Assembly: GCA_032207245.1 (NCBI GenBank)
Contig: JAGEOH010000235.1
Coordinates: 1-64,000, forward strand
From: Pardosa pseudoannulata
Lineage: Eukaryota; Arthropoda; Arachnida; Araneae; Lycosidae
DNA: 64,000 bases
Direction of reading: 5' to 3'
Shown here: piece after piece, positions 12,195 to 24,314 of the stretch
Layout: each line of letters starts with the position of its first letter
Numbering within the stretch: position 1 is the stretch's first letter
The notes under the pieces: model-generated
Told to the model about the DNA's origin: nothing
What the model saw: the letters and a program-made list of their open reading frames with translations, nothing else
Database searches by the model: none
Made by a program: the position numbers and the translations under genes

Positions 12195-12810
12195 TTTTAA
12201 ATGGACAATTTCAAAAATTTTTTAATAAAAGTAGCAGATCCAGAAGTTAAATATTAGAGGGGAAAAAAAGGAGGAAAAATGGAAAATAAAGAACAATTTA
12301 AATATATTTATTTAAGTATACATAATGCAAAAATAAGTACCTAAGTATGAAATATACCACATGCTAAATAATTTTTACTAATATAAACAATAACTAGAGT
12401 CTCCCAATCAAAAAATGTTCAAAACAGATTCAAATCAGAAGTTTCTCAAATATCCTAATTTAAAAAAAAAATCTAATAACATAAATGCGCATTTTAGATA
12501 CTAAATTTTTAGAAGGCATTCCTACAAACAAATTTTTAATTTTGTGACACTAGAATTTCTTAAATAGCAGTAAAATCTATACCTTAATAGTTTGTAAAGA
12601 TAAATAATTAGCATTTGATTTAATTTTAATCAATGTCTAAAAACTCATGATTTAAATAACATATACTCTGTATAAGGCTATTTTTTTAAGTGAACAATTA
12701 AAAAAATTTTTTTTTTTAACAGTAAGATTTCAGGACGATGATCGAACTCGACGGGCTTTCTTCCGGTATCTGAGACAGTGGGTTCGAATTCTACTTTAGA
12801 CTAACAGATT
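12195..12810. repeat. AT-rich dispersed repeat, copy 2, with tRNA-like head at its right end
   Basis: It repeats the 11085 and 16390 sequence order. At 12734-12800 it ends in a plus-strand tRNA-like segment with GGTATCTGAGACAGTGGG and the B-box GGTTCGAATTC. The same arrangement follows copy 3 at 16876-16930, so this head seems to belong to the repeat. Confidence 0.65.
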
Positions 12811-12821
12811 TGTAACCATTT

Positions 12822-12976
12822 AGTTTGGGCTGAGAGCGCTAGAGTTTACTTTTATGTTACCCGACAGCTAAAATCATCGGAGTTTACTACTTAATTACTA
12901 CGATTCTGAACGGCTGCGAACAAAGCGGCGGGATTCGAACCCGTGGCAGCGTCCTGCGGATTCAGCTGGCGGGCTG
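12822..12976 (-). mobile_element. tRNA-derived SINE
   Basis: The plus strand starts GTTTGGGCTGAGAGCGCTAG and ends with the head containing GGGATTCGAACCCGTGG (B-box complement). It lies head-to-head with the tRNA-like segment at 12734. Confidence 0.75.
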
Positions 12977-14214
12977 ATTTTTATCGGGATTGCCGTTAAA
13001 AGTTACGATTTTTCATTAATAAATTTTTTCATCAACTTCAATACAGATGCAAACTTAACAAAAAAAAAGGTGCGGAATTTTCAACAACAATTAACTTCCT
13101 TAAGTTATTTGCAACAGTGTTATTTTCTCACAGATACTGATCATAGCACAAAAATTCAGTCAATAAGATGAAGTATCGTAAGAAATAACTATAAGAGGGA
13201 TTGAAATCTTAATACTGTTACCGCGATATTAAAAAAAAATATCGATATATCAAACAGTATTACGATCGGTCTACACGTACGTGTGTTCGGGGGATAATCT
13301 ATAAGCAGGATGTTAAAACATAATTCTACCGTTTCAGAACCCCCATATTATGATAGCAGTATTAACTATAATGGCCCATTAAAAAAATGCGCATTTTCCG
13401 GAACCGAAATCCAGAAAACGGTTGTTTTTCATCAAAAACATACAGTTACGGCTTAGCTGTACTATTACATCTAGAATCACACACGTTCTATATGTTTCAT
13501 TTGTAACGCGCGTCACACGGCTTTTTGACCTTGAAGCACGTGTGGCGAGAATCAACTGATAACGCTTCTCTCCTGCTCTTTGTCACAAAAAAAAAAAAGA
13601 AAAAAAAAAAAAGAAAAAAAAAAAATTGTGGACGTGGCAATGAGAAAAAACAAATGAGAAAAGGGAAGAAATCTTTCTGATTATCGTCAAAATTTAAATA
13701 TATACAAGTTTAAAAAAAAAAAAAAAAAAAAATTCGGATCAGAATTATCCTTGAATCCTTGAATTCAATATTCGGTGCGGCAGTCCATTTTTTAGCGCAC
13801 AGGCTCGGAGTAACGTTTCTTTTCTCCCTCTTGGGTTCAGAAACGGGGTAAGCAGATTTCTTGACACTACAATCCAAAAATTCGGGTCCCCCTTTTAGTT
13901 TTGACGCTTTGATCGTTATTCGCTAACTTCCAAACATCTGTAACGCCAATAAATAGCCTACAACATTTTTTTTTATTTGGGGGTGGGGGAATCTTACGGA
14001 AAGAAAAAAAATAGAAAAACAAAGACGTTACCAAAACAAATGTGTGCAATCCGTTCCGCTGTTACATAACTCCGTAAACATTGAGAAAGAAAAAAAAAAT
14101 AAAAGGAGTGAATGGCCCAAAGAAAAAAGGAATAAAAGGAGAGAATATGCGAAAAAAAGGAGGAATGCAGTAAAATAAGGAAAAAATGAGAGATTTCTAA
14201 AAAAAAAGGAAAAA
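12977..14214. other. No recognisable gene; A-rich tracts
   Basis: It contains A-rich tracts at 13587-13626 and 13712-13731, a GCGATATT...AATATCGATATATC segment at 13221-13250, and purine-rich sequence at 14080-14214. No coding homology was seen. Confidence 0.5.
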
Positions 14215-14770
14215 GAGGAAAAAAAGGAGCGCTGCGGTGTCTGGCACAGTTACGAAAACCGCCATACTTGTTGGTGTTGGGAGAAGTATACTATCTAGAT
14301 GACAATAACAGCCTATAGCAAACGGGGAAAGACATCTGCCAAATATAACAATGGCCGAAAGTCGAACCTGACTGTTACTAGAAAGACGGGCTTTGAAGCA
14401 GATTGTGTACAGAAAGCACAAGACAACAGCATCTCAGATAATACTTGAAATGGTTACACATCTACAATGTGTATCCGCCAAAACTATCAGCTGTGAACTA
14501 CAAGCATACACGGTACAGCGGCTATTCCAGATTTATTGGTGACACGAGGCAATGCTTTGACAAGCTGTAAACGTTGTCACGACCATAAGAACTGAGCATA
14601 ATCGAAAAATGTCACCTGGTCAGACAAACCATTGTTCACATTATTTCAGTTCCGTGTGACCGTTTTTTCAGCAAACTGAAAGTAATAAAATATCTATGAA
14701 CCCTCATCGGGACAAAAACGAATGAGGAATATGCTTCCACTGAACAGCAAAAAGCTTTAACTGATGAAGT
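14215..14770 (+). pseudogene. Tc1-like transposase N-terminal fragment
   Basis: The plus strand encodes the paired-type DNA-binding region of a Tc1 transposase: VSGTVTKTAILVGVGRSTIS (helix-turn-helix), then LERRALKQIVYRKHKTTAS and SAKTISCELQAYTVQRL. After a frameshift there are remnants of the start of the catalytic domain (SSGQKRMRNM). Stops interrupt it throughout and the catalytic C-terminal half is missing. No terminal repeats were identified. It lies immediately upstream of the SINE and hAT insertion at 14816. Confidence 0.7.
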
Positions 14771-14815
14771 CAATGACATACTAGTTAATGCTAAATTTTG
14801 GAAGTTAACGTTGTA

Positions 14816-15607
14816 GTTGGTTGGAGTGCTATGACCTACTGTTTTGCTACACGAGGGCTCAGGGCCGTAGCCAGAAATTATGTTCGGAGGGTTACCAAGG
14901 GGAAAGTCATTGTTTTTTGTGAATGATACTGTAGTAAAACTATTAGTTTTCTTATGCATGTATACCCCTAATGAGTACCATAACATGTGATTTTAAAATA
15001 ATAAAATGATTAAGAAAAGATACAATGAACAAATTTAAAGCTTAGAATGAGTAATGGTGTATCTGCACGCACAATGAATATAATAGTAAAATTAACATTA
15101 AAAACTGTTTTTACATTTATTCATATAAATTTTTCTCTCATTTAGCTAAATACCAAAATATAGTCTCATGTAATAATTTGAAGCTATTTTAGAATATAGA
15201 ATCTGCCTCAAAATACTCACCATGCAGCACCCTAGACGATATACAATAGATTATGGAAAATGATCTTGATACGAATGACTAAACGGGATGGGTAGATAAA
15301 AGCCTGCGGCTCCGCAAGACATTTATGGCAGAGGCGGTCTCTTTCTGAGAACATCATTGTCTATGCACAACTAGGCAGATGACACAACCACAATCGTGGT
15401 CAATTTTCTTTCCTCAAAACAGTTTATTAGAATTTTGGAATTTCGGGGAGGGACTGGTCCCTTAAATCCCCTCTCTTGCCTACGGCCTTGCGAGGGCTAA
15501 TGAGACCTTCTGCTTAAAGGCTATTCCAAATGGCTGCGAATACCCACGCCATCAGCGGAATTCGAACTCGCAAACTCCGGTACCCTCTTCACTCGGCCAT
15601 CGTTCAG
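14816..15607 (-). mobile_element. tRNA-derived SINE split by a hAT-type insertion
   Basis: The SINE tail is at 14816-14859 and the rest, including the B-box complement GGAATTCGAACTC, at 15491-15607. The two parts join at the duplicated target CGAGGGCT, matching the uninterrupted family sequence GAGGGCTAATGAGA seen at 58480. Confidence 0.85.
14860..15490. mobile_element. hAT-type non-autonomous element (631 bp) with 8-bp target duplication
   Basis: The termini are CAGGGCCGTAGCCAG and, read inward from the other end, CAAGGCCGTAGGCAA (12 of 15 match). It is flanked by exact 8-bp copies CGAGGGCT at 14852-14859 and 15491-15498. CAGGG termini and 8-bp duplications are the known signature of hAT transposons. 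No transposase is encoded, so it would depend on an enzyme from elsewhere. The empty site is known from other SINE copies in this window, so the boundaries are certain. Confidence 0.92.
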
Positions 15608-16073
15608 CGAAAGTAATGTTGAAAGTACCTTTCTTTTGATGTTATAAATATGCATAAAGCAATTCGTTTTTTAGTCGAGTTTTCAGTTCATTCTGAATAT
15701 ATTATGTAAAGAAAAACATTTTTATACACTTTCTCCACAATAGTAAATGGTTGGGACGCAAGCCAGTTTTTGGCCACGGGCACCAAAGGACCTACTTCCG
15801 ACTCTGAAAGTTTGAAGCGGGGTTTTGTTCTTGCATTTTTTGAGTCGTGCAGCTCTTTTCACCCAAAAACCCAATTGAGATAACTCATATCAAACTTACT
15901 TCTCAAATATATCTGATGGGGTGCCTTTAGTTAAGATTTTCAGGGGTCTTTCATCCTTCGGATTCATTCAAAAGGATTTAATATTGTTTACAACAAAAAA
16001 GCTTTGGATTTTCCTGAATCAATTTAAGCAGATTGTGCCTCTAAGTAAAAAAAACCCGGAAATTTATATCATT
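15608..16073. other. No recognisable gene
   Basis: The 64-codon ORF at 15921-16115 shows no family resemblance and runs into a dispersed repeat. Confidence 0.5.
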
Positions 16074-16945
16074 CATAATCAAAAACCCGGAGCTAAAAAA
16101 GTTAATTACATATAACAAATAATTGTATGTTTCTAATATCAAATTTAATGTATTATTAGTAAATTCCAAGTTGTGATTTTAATTGTTAGTAATTTAAAGC
16201 AGTGACTGCTTTAATTTCAAAAAATCAAAAGGGAAAAAAAACTTACCAAACTTCTTTTGATGAATCTTACTCTTAGATATTGAACAAACTAGTCTTGTTA
16301 AGATTAGATTCTAAATCTTGACTATCATATAAATTTGATTTATGATAAATCTGTTTTCTGGAATAATAAATGATAGATTAAAAAATTACCAGACACAGAA
16401 GAAAAAAATTTGAGAAAAAAACAAGTAAAAAAAAATAGGAGGAAAATGCAGTAAAGAGTGAAACAAAAAGGAAAGTACATGAATATTCAAAAATATTTTG
16501 ATTTACATAATGCAAAAACAAATAATAAATATGAAGTATATAAGAAACTAAACTGTTTTTATTAATATAAACAAGTACTCATGTCTCCTAATCTTAAAAT
16601 GCTTAAAATATATTCAAATCAGAAGTTTCTTTAATATCGTAGTTAAAAAAAGTATCCATTACTTAAAAAACATTTCAGATAACAAATTTTAAAAAGGTAT
16701 TTCTGAAAATTATGGTGACTGTAGAATTTAATTTTTAAAGATAAAACAATTTTAGTTTGATTTCGTTATAATTATTGTTTAAAAAATCAGGATTTGAATA
16801 CCATACGATATGATTATTTTTTTTTTTCTAAGTGGGCTATTTAAAAACATTTTTATGTAATAAAATCTTCCAGCGATGATCGATGGCGCGCGTTTCCTTT
16901 CCGTATCTGAGCCAGTGGGTTCAAATCCATTTTTGAAATAGAAAT
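16074..16945. repeat. AT-rich dispersed repeat, copy 3 (longest)
   Basis: 16074-16650 matches 24315-24760 in order: ACCCGGAGCTAAAAAAGTT, then GTGACTGCTTTAATTT, then ACTTACCAAACTTCTTTTGA, then GATAAATCTGTTTTCTGG. From 16390 it also matches copies 1 and 2, and it ends at 16876-16930 with a tRNA-like segment (GTATCTGAGCCAGTGGG, then TTCAAATCC). Confidence 0.75.
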
Positions 16946-16952
16946 TTGTCAC

Positions 16953-17300
16953 TGGTTTGGTTTTGAAACCCTAGTGACTACTTTTACGTTACACAACGGC
17001 TAAAGACATCAAAATTTACTACTTAACCCTTTCGTGGGCCATTTATTTCTCACTCCACGTTTCCAAACTTTCAAAACGGAGCTGCTAATTTTATTCAATC
17101 GATCGAACAATTGATGACAGCGCAAAACCGAAGCGGGAAACAGTCTTCCCGTCGTTTCAAAAACAAGACCAATATATTATAATGGGTTTTGCGCTTCCCA
17201 CAGGTATGTTTTGTAAGATCGTGTAAGTGGGAAGTAATCTTCCCACGGCCCACGAAAGGGTTAAACGCTGATTTTGAACAGCTACAACCACTTTTATTTT
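16953..17300 (-). mobile_element. tRNA-derived SINE split by a piggyBac-type miniature element
   Basis: The tail part GGTTTGGTTTTGAAACCC to ACTACTTAA lies at 16953-17026, and the continuation ACGCTGATTTTGAACAGC at 17265-17300. The tRNA-like head is missing. Confidence 0.7.
17027..17260. mobile_element. piggyBac-type miniature element (234 bp), TTAA target
   Basis: Perfect 14-bp inverted termini CCCTTTCGTGGGCC and GGCCCACGAAAGGG are flanked by TTAA at 17023-17026 and 17261-17264. TTAA duplication with CCC termini is the piggyBac signature. Sub-terminal mini-palindromes (GGGAAACAGTCTTCCC and GGGAAGTAATCTTCCC) could be transposase-binding sites; that is inference. No coding capacity. Confidence 0.92.
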
Positions 17301-17929
17301 TTGTTTTTCCCTTCATTAGTAAAATATAATAATTCTAAACTTTCACACAGTTCAACATGTGTTTATTAACAATCCCTGAGATTTCAACCTTTCTTAGTTG
17401 ATTGACGTTATCAATTGTTTTATGATTTGAGTTTTGAAAACTCATTGCACATTTTCTAAATCTAGATACAAATTTTATTTTAATTTGAAGAGATTGATCA
17501 AACTACAAAGAGTTTTTTTAAACTACATATATCCTGTTTTAGTATTTTTTTTATTCCATTGGCCGCCCTGCAGATTTAGCCACCCGAGTACATGCACAAC
17601 TACAAGCCCTGACACTGGATAAAGTAACACGTGAATAAAAGTCAATAGTTCTGGTAAGGTATTATTAATTTAGGCAAAAGTAATTAAAAGTTTTGGGATA
17701 ATTAACAATAGGGGCATCATCAAATGAATGATGTGAATAAAATAAAACTCGGATATGTATATACTAGTATTACTTCAAAAATATACTAGAGGTAGAAAAA
17801 CACGGTGAGGACATGCAGGTTCCCACTGTGTATAAATGTATTACAACGTATCCCACTATGTTAAAACTGTACAAATGCTTTAGACATCTGTGATTTTAGT
17901 CACCATTTATAGTTTAAGTTTAATCCTTA
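17301..17929. other. No recognisable gene
   Basis: AT-rich, short ORFs only. Confidence 0.5.
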
Positions 17930-18330
17930 GTTTGGTGTGTGCATAGGTTTGAGATTCTATGAGTGCTGCTTCGGGAACCTGTAGTCATCATTTATGGCAT
18001 TATGATTATCATCAGTTTTATATTCATCTTTTGGAGAAAAAAACTGCTTTTTATGGCGACAGTTTGAATTAGAATTACGTTTTCATGCATGATCATGATT
18101 CCAAGTATACAGTCTTAAATACCCAACTCAAGAAATTAGATAATATATTAAAGTTTATGAAGTTGCTTTCTTAATCACCTGACCTTTATTCTATTGAACA
18201 TTTATTGCAAACATTTGAATGAAGTTTTAGGTCTAATAAAAATGGGGCTTTATATCAAGTTCAACAGAATAAAACTTGGTTAGGGTTAATATCGAAGATA
18301 TTCGTTATTAAAGATGAAAAATCCCCTATA
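17930..18330 (+). pseudogene. Tc1-like transposase fragment, heavily decayed
   Basis: Plus-strand remnants of the catalytic domain are in order: GCFGNL near 17970, FMHDHDSKYTV at about 18085 (the second catalytic Asp context, families have Q-DN-PKH), and SPDLYSIEHLL at about 18178 (catalytic Glu in S-PDLNPIE-LW). Many stops and frameshifts occur. The N-terminal half and the terminal repeats were not found. Confidence 0.6.
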
Positions 18331-18823
18331 GATTATTTACTTAAAGTGTATATCGAAAGAAAACACGATAACAATGAACATAGAAACTTAAGGAAACTAA
18401 ATATCATTGAAAAATTATTAAATTCATGTTAAAAAACAAAAATGCAAATTCCCGTTATTTTGAAAATGCGAAATAAAAGAACTCTCTCATTTCAATTCGT
18501 TGCTCAGAATGTTTAGTTAAACTAGATAAAATTGCACCGACATTTCAAAAATTGTTTTCACTGAGTGGCTGTCAATAAATGACGTCAAGATTTTTTCCTA
18601 TATTTTGGAGCTCTACACCTTTGTCAAAAAGTATCCCACTTTAACATACTCCTCCACCCATAAAGCAATTTGTCGCAACGTCATGAACTACTATAATGCC
18701 ATTCCCATTCAACAACAGCCAATAGACATTATTTACAACCATTTACAACAGCCAATAGACAAACAATAAACTTCCATTCCGTTTGAAACTAAAGTCAGAA
18801 TTGTCTTAAACTGAGATGTGCCC

Positions 18824-18863
18824 TACTGCGTGAAATCGTCTTATTGCCCCATTTCACGCAGTA
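18824..18863. repeat. 13-bp perfect hairpin
   Basis: TACTGCGTGAAAT (18824-18836) and ATTTCACGCAGTA (18851-18863) are separated by 14 bases. It could be the two ends of a collapsed palindromic element. Confidence 0.9.
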
Positions 18864-19102
18864 TTACATAACATATACTTGCAACTCATAAACAAATCCA
18901 CGGGAATAAGCACTTGATGTTGTGTGTTTCCCGGAATGAATCATAGGAACAGAATATACAACAGTTCTATTCGGACAAGTCAATCTTTTTGTATATCTCT
19001 TCCAGCCTAAATCGATGGAATAAAGCTTACTCTGAATGCCTTTTTTTCGAAAATAAAGAAATGTCAATGGAAAATAAAATCACATGAAAGTTGCTTTCGC
19101 TC

Positions 19103-19387
19103 CAATTAAGAAAATATTTTCAAATTTTGGTAATTTAAAAATAACTTCAAAATTTAATTTCATGATTTTAATCGTTTATATTCAAATCGAAATATGTGAT
19201 GTCACATTTCTTTTTAACTCCCTCCAATTGTTACAATTACTTGAATCAATTAAGAAAATAGTTTCAAATTTTGGTAATTTAAAAATAACTTTAATTTAAA
19301 AATAACAAAATTTAATATGCTAATTCTAATCGTTTACATTCTAACCAAAATATGTGATGTCATACTCTTTGTCACAATTACTTGAAT
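19103..19387. repeat. 145-bp diverged tandem duplication
   Basis: Unit 1 at 19103-19247 and unit 2 at 19248-19387 share CAATTAAGAAAATA, TCAAATTTTGGTAATTTAAA, AATATGTGATGTCA and ATTACTTGAAT in the same order. Confidence 0.9.
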
Positions 19388-20401
19388 CCCTTCCCTCCTC
19401 TCCAAGCGTTACATCATTTGTAGACGGCTTCTGAGTATCCTTAAGTTCCTCCCTTGGCTTTATGAACCGAATTTAATATAATGGAAATACTTAAACTCAT
19501 TGAAAGAAAGCACAAAATACATTGTTCAGTTAGTAGTCCAGTTGTGAGAACATCACTGATACAATTAAGACACAATCCCAGTTATGAATAATATATAATC
19601 GTTGTTACAATTACGAAATTACACCTGTTGAACTGAATTATTAAACTGGACAATAAACTTAGAGAAAAATATTCAAGTCTGCATATACAGCATCTCACAG
19701 TGCCATTCACTTTCATCTCAAATCATCGAAAAAACTCTTTTTCGGAAGAACGATAATTCTTAGAATTTAATTGAATTGGAATAAGTTTTAATAGTTTTAA
19801 TTCTTTTAATATTTAAAGTCCAATATTTGTGTCAAAAGTTTATGTAACATTTCAAATTTATCTTTTTAAATTCATCGTCACAAGCTTTTATAAGAATTTA
19901 AATAAAATCACTCATGCAAAATTTACACGAGTAAAAGACTAAATTTTTGTTAAGCATGTTTCTTGAATGTTGATTCATAATATATTGAATTATGTAGTTA
20001 TGTGAATTCAGATAAACATCAACAAATTGATAAAATGGTTATACGTATTTGAATACCCTTCTTAAACATTTATTTATATGGTTCCTTAAGGAGTAGTAAA
20101 ATCTTTATCTGCTAATTGATATTAATTTTAGGGGCAACTCTAGAGTACTTTAAATTTATCCAAAAATTGGTCAGTCAGCTTTTTTTTTTTTTTTTTACTC
20201 TTATGATTTTCGCGATTTCTGATGACGATTTCAAAGTCTTTTCAACACATAACAAGCTTTTCTCATTTAGTAACAATACTTACACCATTCAAAATCCTTA
20301 TAACTAGAATTTGTAAACTGCAAAACCATCAGAATTCAAAACTAAACTTCTTGTTCATTTTTGTTGAAAATTGTGTCTCTCTACTAAGCCGTAGCTATGG
20401 T

Positions 20402-20402
<1 letters not shown>

Positions 20403-20451
<49 letters not shown>
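20403..20451. repeat. Poly(T) tract (49)
   Basis: An uninterrupted T run. Confidence 0.97.
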
Positions 20452-20454
<3 letters not shown>

Positions 20455-20831
20455 TGAGTGACAGTTTTGAAAAGAAAGATGCGAAAACACCATTATTTTT
20501 GAAAGCAATAAAATTGATTGAAATAGTCAAAAATAACATTCCACAATGAAGTCGGAGACCTTCAAAATAGAGAGCGAGAGGTGACCGACCGCAAGTAACT
20601 TCAACAACAGTATTTTAATTGGTAATTTTTCCAGCTCATTTCAATTTGTTTCGAAATCGGTGATGCAGGAAATAAATATATCTGGCCAATGACCTTTCAA
20701 AGGGTACCATGAACCCATTTGATCCGACACAAATTATTCGAGTCAATTTAAATATAATGCAACTTTTTGTGATTTGATGTGTAGAAGTATAGAAATTTGC
20801 AAACAATAGAAGAAACTAATTTTAAAATAGA

Positions 20832-20832
<1 letters not shown>

Positions 20833-20866
<34 letters not shown>
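20833..20866. repeat. Poly(A) tract (34)
   Basis: An uninterrupted A run. Confidence 0.97.
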
Positions 20867-20870
<4 letters not shown>

Positions 20871-21120
20871 TGTGCGGAAAAAGTCAATGTTTACAATAAA
20901 CGTAGAAACTGCAAAAAGAAGCTAAGAGAGAGAACAAGGATGTTTCGCTTAAGGTAAACGACCCGTACACTGTTAAAAATGTTGAATAAGATTTTATGGA
21001 TTTTTAAAAATTATTTTCACATAGAATTACAGAACATTCAAAATATACAATATATATATTTATGTTATTTTTGGGAGGGGGGAGAATTAAGTAAGTTTTG
21101 ACTTTATAGAAACATTCCTA

Positions 21121-21266
<146 letters not shown>

Positions 21267-21268
<2 letters not shown>

Positions 21269-21536
21269 AAAAGTAACGACCATCGTTAACTACACAACAT
21301 TTATTACGATTAACAGGACAAATACAAATAATTAGACATAAAATAATTAAAGAATATGGGCAACCGAGCGATATGTCTTAGCGACTCGTCAGCGGAATGA
21401 TTATCTGCCGTCAGGCGGCAGGGTACAATTAAAGTGGTGCTCTTGAGATACATTCCACAAGTGAAGTGGTTTGATGACAGGACATTTCCTATACTCGGCC
21501 ATCATGACCGTACAGGCGACCTCGCCTGAAGTAACA
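21267..21536 (-). mobile_element. Putative 3' LTR of the minus-strand Ty3/gypsy element
   Basis: Read on the minus strand it starts TGTTACTTCAGGCGAGG, contains an AATAAA at about 21303-21298, and would end CGTTACTTTTCA. It lies just downstream of the gypsy pol end. Its partner LTR was not found, so the boundaries are tentative. Confidence 0.45.
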
Positions 21537-21769
21537 TACATATATAATTAAAAGAAAAAAAATTATAGTATAATAACATGAGTATGAAATAATTAAGTAA
21601 TTACACAACTGAGAATACTTACTAAATGGAACAAACCAAAAATAATAATAATACAATACCTCACACGTGACAGCAGGTAACTAAACATAAAAAGAATAGT
21701 AGTTATGAAAAAGTAAACAATTGTAAATAGAATAAAAAATGGGAAGATCTCAAATGTTGTTGGACCATG

Positions 21770-23726
21770 GTTTCACGTATTCTGCACATGTTGATGTTTT
21801 TGATGGTCCATCGAAGTATGCACTCTTTTCTACAGTTATGTGCTGTTTTGTCTAACATTGGTTACTTTATATGGTCCAAGAAATTTTTGTTTAAGACCAG
21901 GGTAAAATTGGGTTCGTTTGATTGCCACAAGATCATGTAATTTAAATTTTTGGTGTTGTTTTCTTCATAGGTTTAAGTAAGGCGATTTTGATCTTGGACT
22001 TTGCAGATTTGCTGTTTTGCGTCCTTACGGATATCCTCACGTTGATCTAGAAATGCAGACCTGATCTCCTCATCGATTAGGGCAACTATGCCGATGCCAT
22101 GTTGTTATTTCAGTTTAGTTCCAAATAGAAGTTAGAAAAGAGTAGAGTTAATACTACACTGAAAAGTGGAATTAATGATTTGTTGCACGACAGGAACATG
22201 ACAATACCATTTTTCAGGGTTGGTTATGGAGAGTTTAGAAAGAACAGCAATGATGATGGAGTTCAAACGTTCAACCCGGCCGTTCGATCTCGGAAGGCCA
22301 TCTGTAATAACCACATGCTTTATTTTTTGTAAGTCACAATAGTTTGTAAATGCAGTGGATGTGAATGCAGGGCCCCGATCGGAGATGATCTGAGACCGAT
22401 TTCCGAAGACTGACTTTTGGTTTTCCAGTCGGTTTATCACTTCTGCTGCGTCTCTAGACTTTGTCGGATAAAGCCACACATATTTTATAAACGAATCTAT
22501 GACTGCTAAAATATGCTTATAGTCCTTTGATGTACTTTTAAGGGTACCTAAATGATCAATATGGTATGTGTGGAGGGGGGTGTCATCTTTATAAATGGGG
22601 TGCAGCATTCCCTAGTTTTCCCCCTTTTCTCATTAAGAATACATGTAACACAATTATGGAATACACCGTTCAATTTTTTCTTTCAATTTTGGGATGAAAT
22701 ATTCTTTGTTTAAAAGTTCTTGGGTACGGACTACAGCGAAGTGTCCTCGTTCGTGAGCTGCTTTAATTATGTTTGCCAGTATATCCTCGGGTACCACAAA
22801 TAAGTCAATTTCTTTGATGTTTCTGTACAGTAATTGTTCTCAACTATAAGTTATCATAAATGACGTTTTTAGAAGAAGTGTTTTTATCACCGAAATGTGT
22901 TTTAACGCTTTAAGAATTGCAAGAACCTCTAGTTCGTAGCTGGTATATTTTCGTTCGTTGTCAGATGTTTTTTTCACATCTAGTTGTCACTTGTAGTAAA
23001 CAGGATGAAAAATGTGATCTTTCATGGATTTTTGCAGTAGGATTGCCCCCAAACCATCAATTGATGCATCTGTATGAATTTCGATAGGACTGTTTTGATA
23101 AAAAATACTTAAAACATGTTGTTTAGATGCTTTAATTTGTGAAATGCGGCTTTCTGATCAGCCTGAAACTGAAAAGGGGTCTCCTTACGAAGCAAATCAC
23201 TAAGGGGTTTCGCTATGTTGGAATACGAGGGGATGGATTTTCTGGAATATCCTGTGAGACCATGAAGGCGTTGGATTTCATTTTTATTCTTAGGTACGGG
23301 GTAGTTAATTACAGATTTTGTTTTCGAAGGGGAAGGAAAAAGTTTCCCACCTTCAATTATATGTCCAAGAAATTCTACTTTGTTATGAAGAAACTGACAT
23401 TAACGAAAATTAATTTCTAGACCATGTTCACTAGCAACTTCGAGCACAATATTGAGACGATGAAGAACCTCGTCCTCATCCTTGGCTGGAATTACAATAT
23501 CATCCATGTAGGGTAAAACATAACCTTTTCCAATTAAATCAGAACAATGCAACCTCTCTCGAATGCTGACATCTGTGCATATCGTCCGTGCAGCTGTATG
23601 CGAGGCATAGTTACTGTTTACTTGAGTACACGAAATGAAAATCTTAAAGAATTTATGACCTGGAATCGAAATTTTCCCTCTTAAATATTCTGCCAGTTCC
23701 TCAGATAAAATGCGCTGCAGCGACAC
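21770..23726 (-). pseudogene. Ty3/gypsy pol remnant (RT, RNase H, integrase; standard order)
   Basis: Minus strand, 5' to 3'. RT palm at 23726-23400 has YMDDIVIPAKDEDEVLHRL (YMDD catalytic box). RNase H at about 23080-22950 has IHTDASIDGLGAILLQ. The integrase H2C2 finger is at about 22770-22640 (HERGHFAVVRTQELL and a broken Cys pair). The integrase core at 22608-22132 is open for 158 codons, with HIDHLG, SDRGPAFTS and NGRVERLNS giving the D, D and E positions. The GPY-type C-terminal module FLGPYKVTNV is at about 21880-21850. Stops and frameshifts separate the parts, and most of the RT fingers, the protease and gag are absent. Order is RT-RH-INT, unlike the element at 41.9-52.4 kb. Confidence 0.88.
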
Positions 23727-23832
23727 ACGTTCGTTCTTTGACCGCTAAATTTTAAAAATTTTGCATTTTCCGTTGAAACCTGTATGCATAACAATTTGTT
23801 TCCAATTTGCATTACATATTCTCGGTGCTTCT

Positions 23833-23932
<100 letters not shown>

Positions 23933-24111
23933 AGTGTATTTAATTAAAAAAAATGCCAAAAATATTTACTATAAAATAATATTTGCAATGTTTGGATTTC
24001 GACATTTCTGGAAATTATGCTAAAAAACTGTATAATACTAGGCCGTTACGCATTAAATCTGTAATTAAGAAAATATATGGAATATCCCAATACAAAATAT
24101 TTTTCACGAAA

Positions 24112-24134
24112 TATATACATATATACATACATGA

Positions 24135-24169
<35 letters not shown>

Positions 24170-24177
24170 TATATACA

Positions 24178-24216
<39 letters not shown>
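24112..24216. repeat. (TA)n/(CATA)n microsatellite
   Basis: TA runs interrupted by CATA and CATG units. Confidence 0.95.
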
Positions 24217-24314
24217 TGTTTTGATAAATCCCAATTGAAAATTTAAATCTTCGAGTTAGCTTCGATACCTGTTTTCTCCGAGCGGAGCTCGGTCACCCGG
24301 TACTCATTCGTAAT

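Noticed and set aside
17095..17316. 73-codon minus-strand ORF with several Cys
   Set aside because: It lies inside the piggyBac-type miniature element and SINE.
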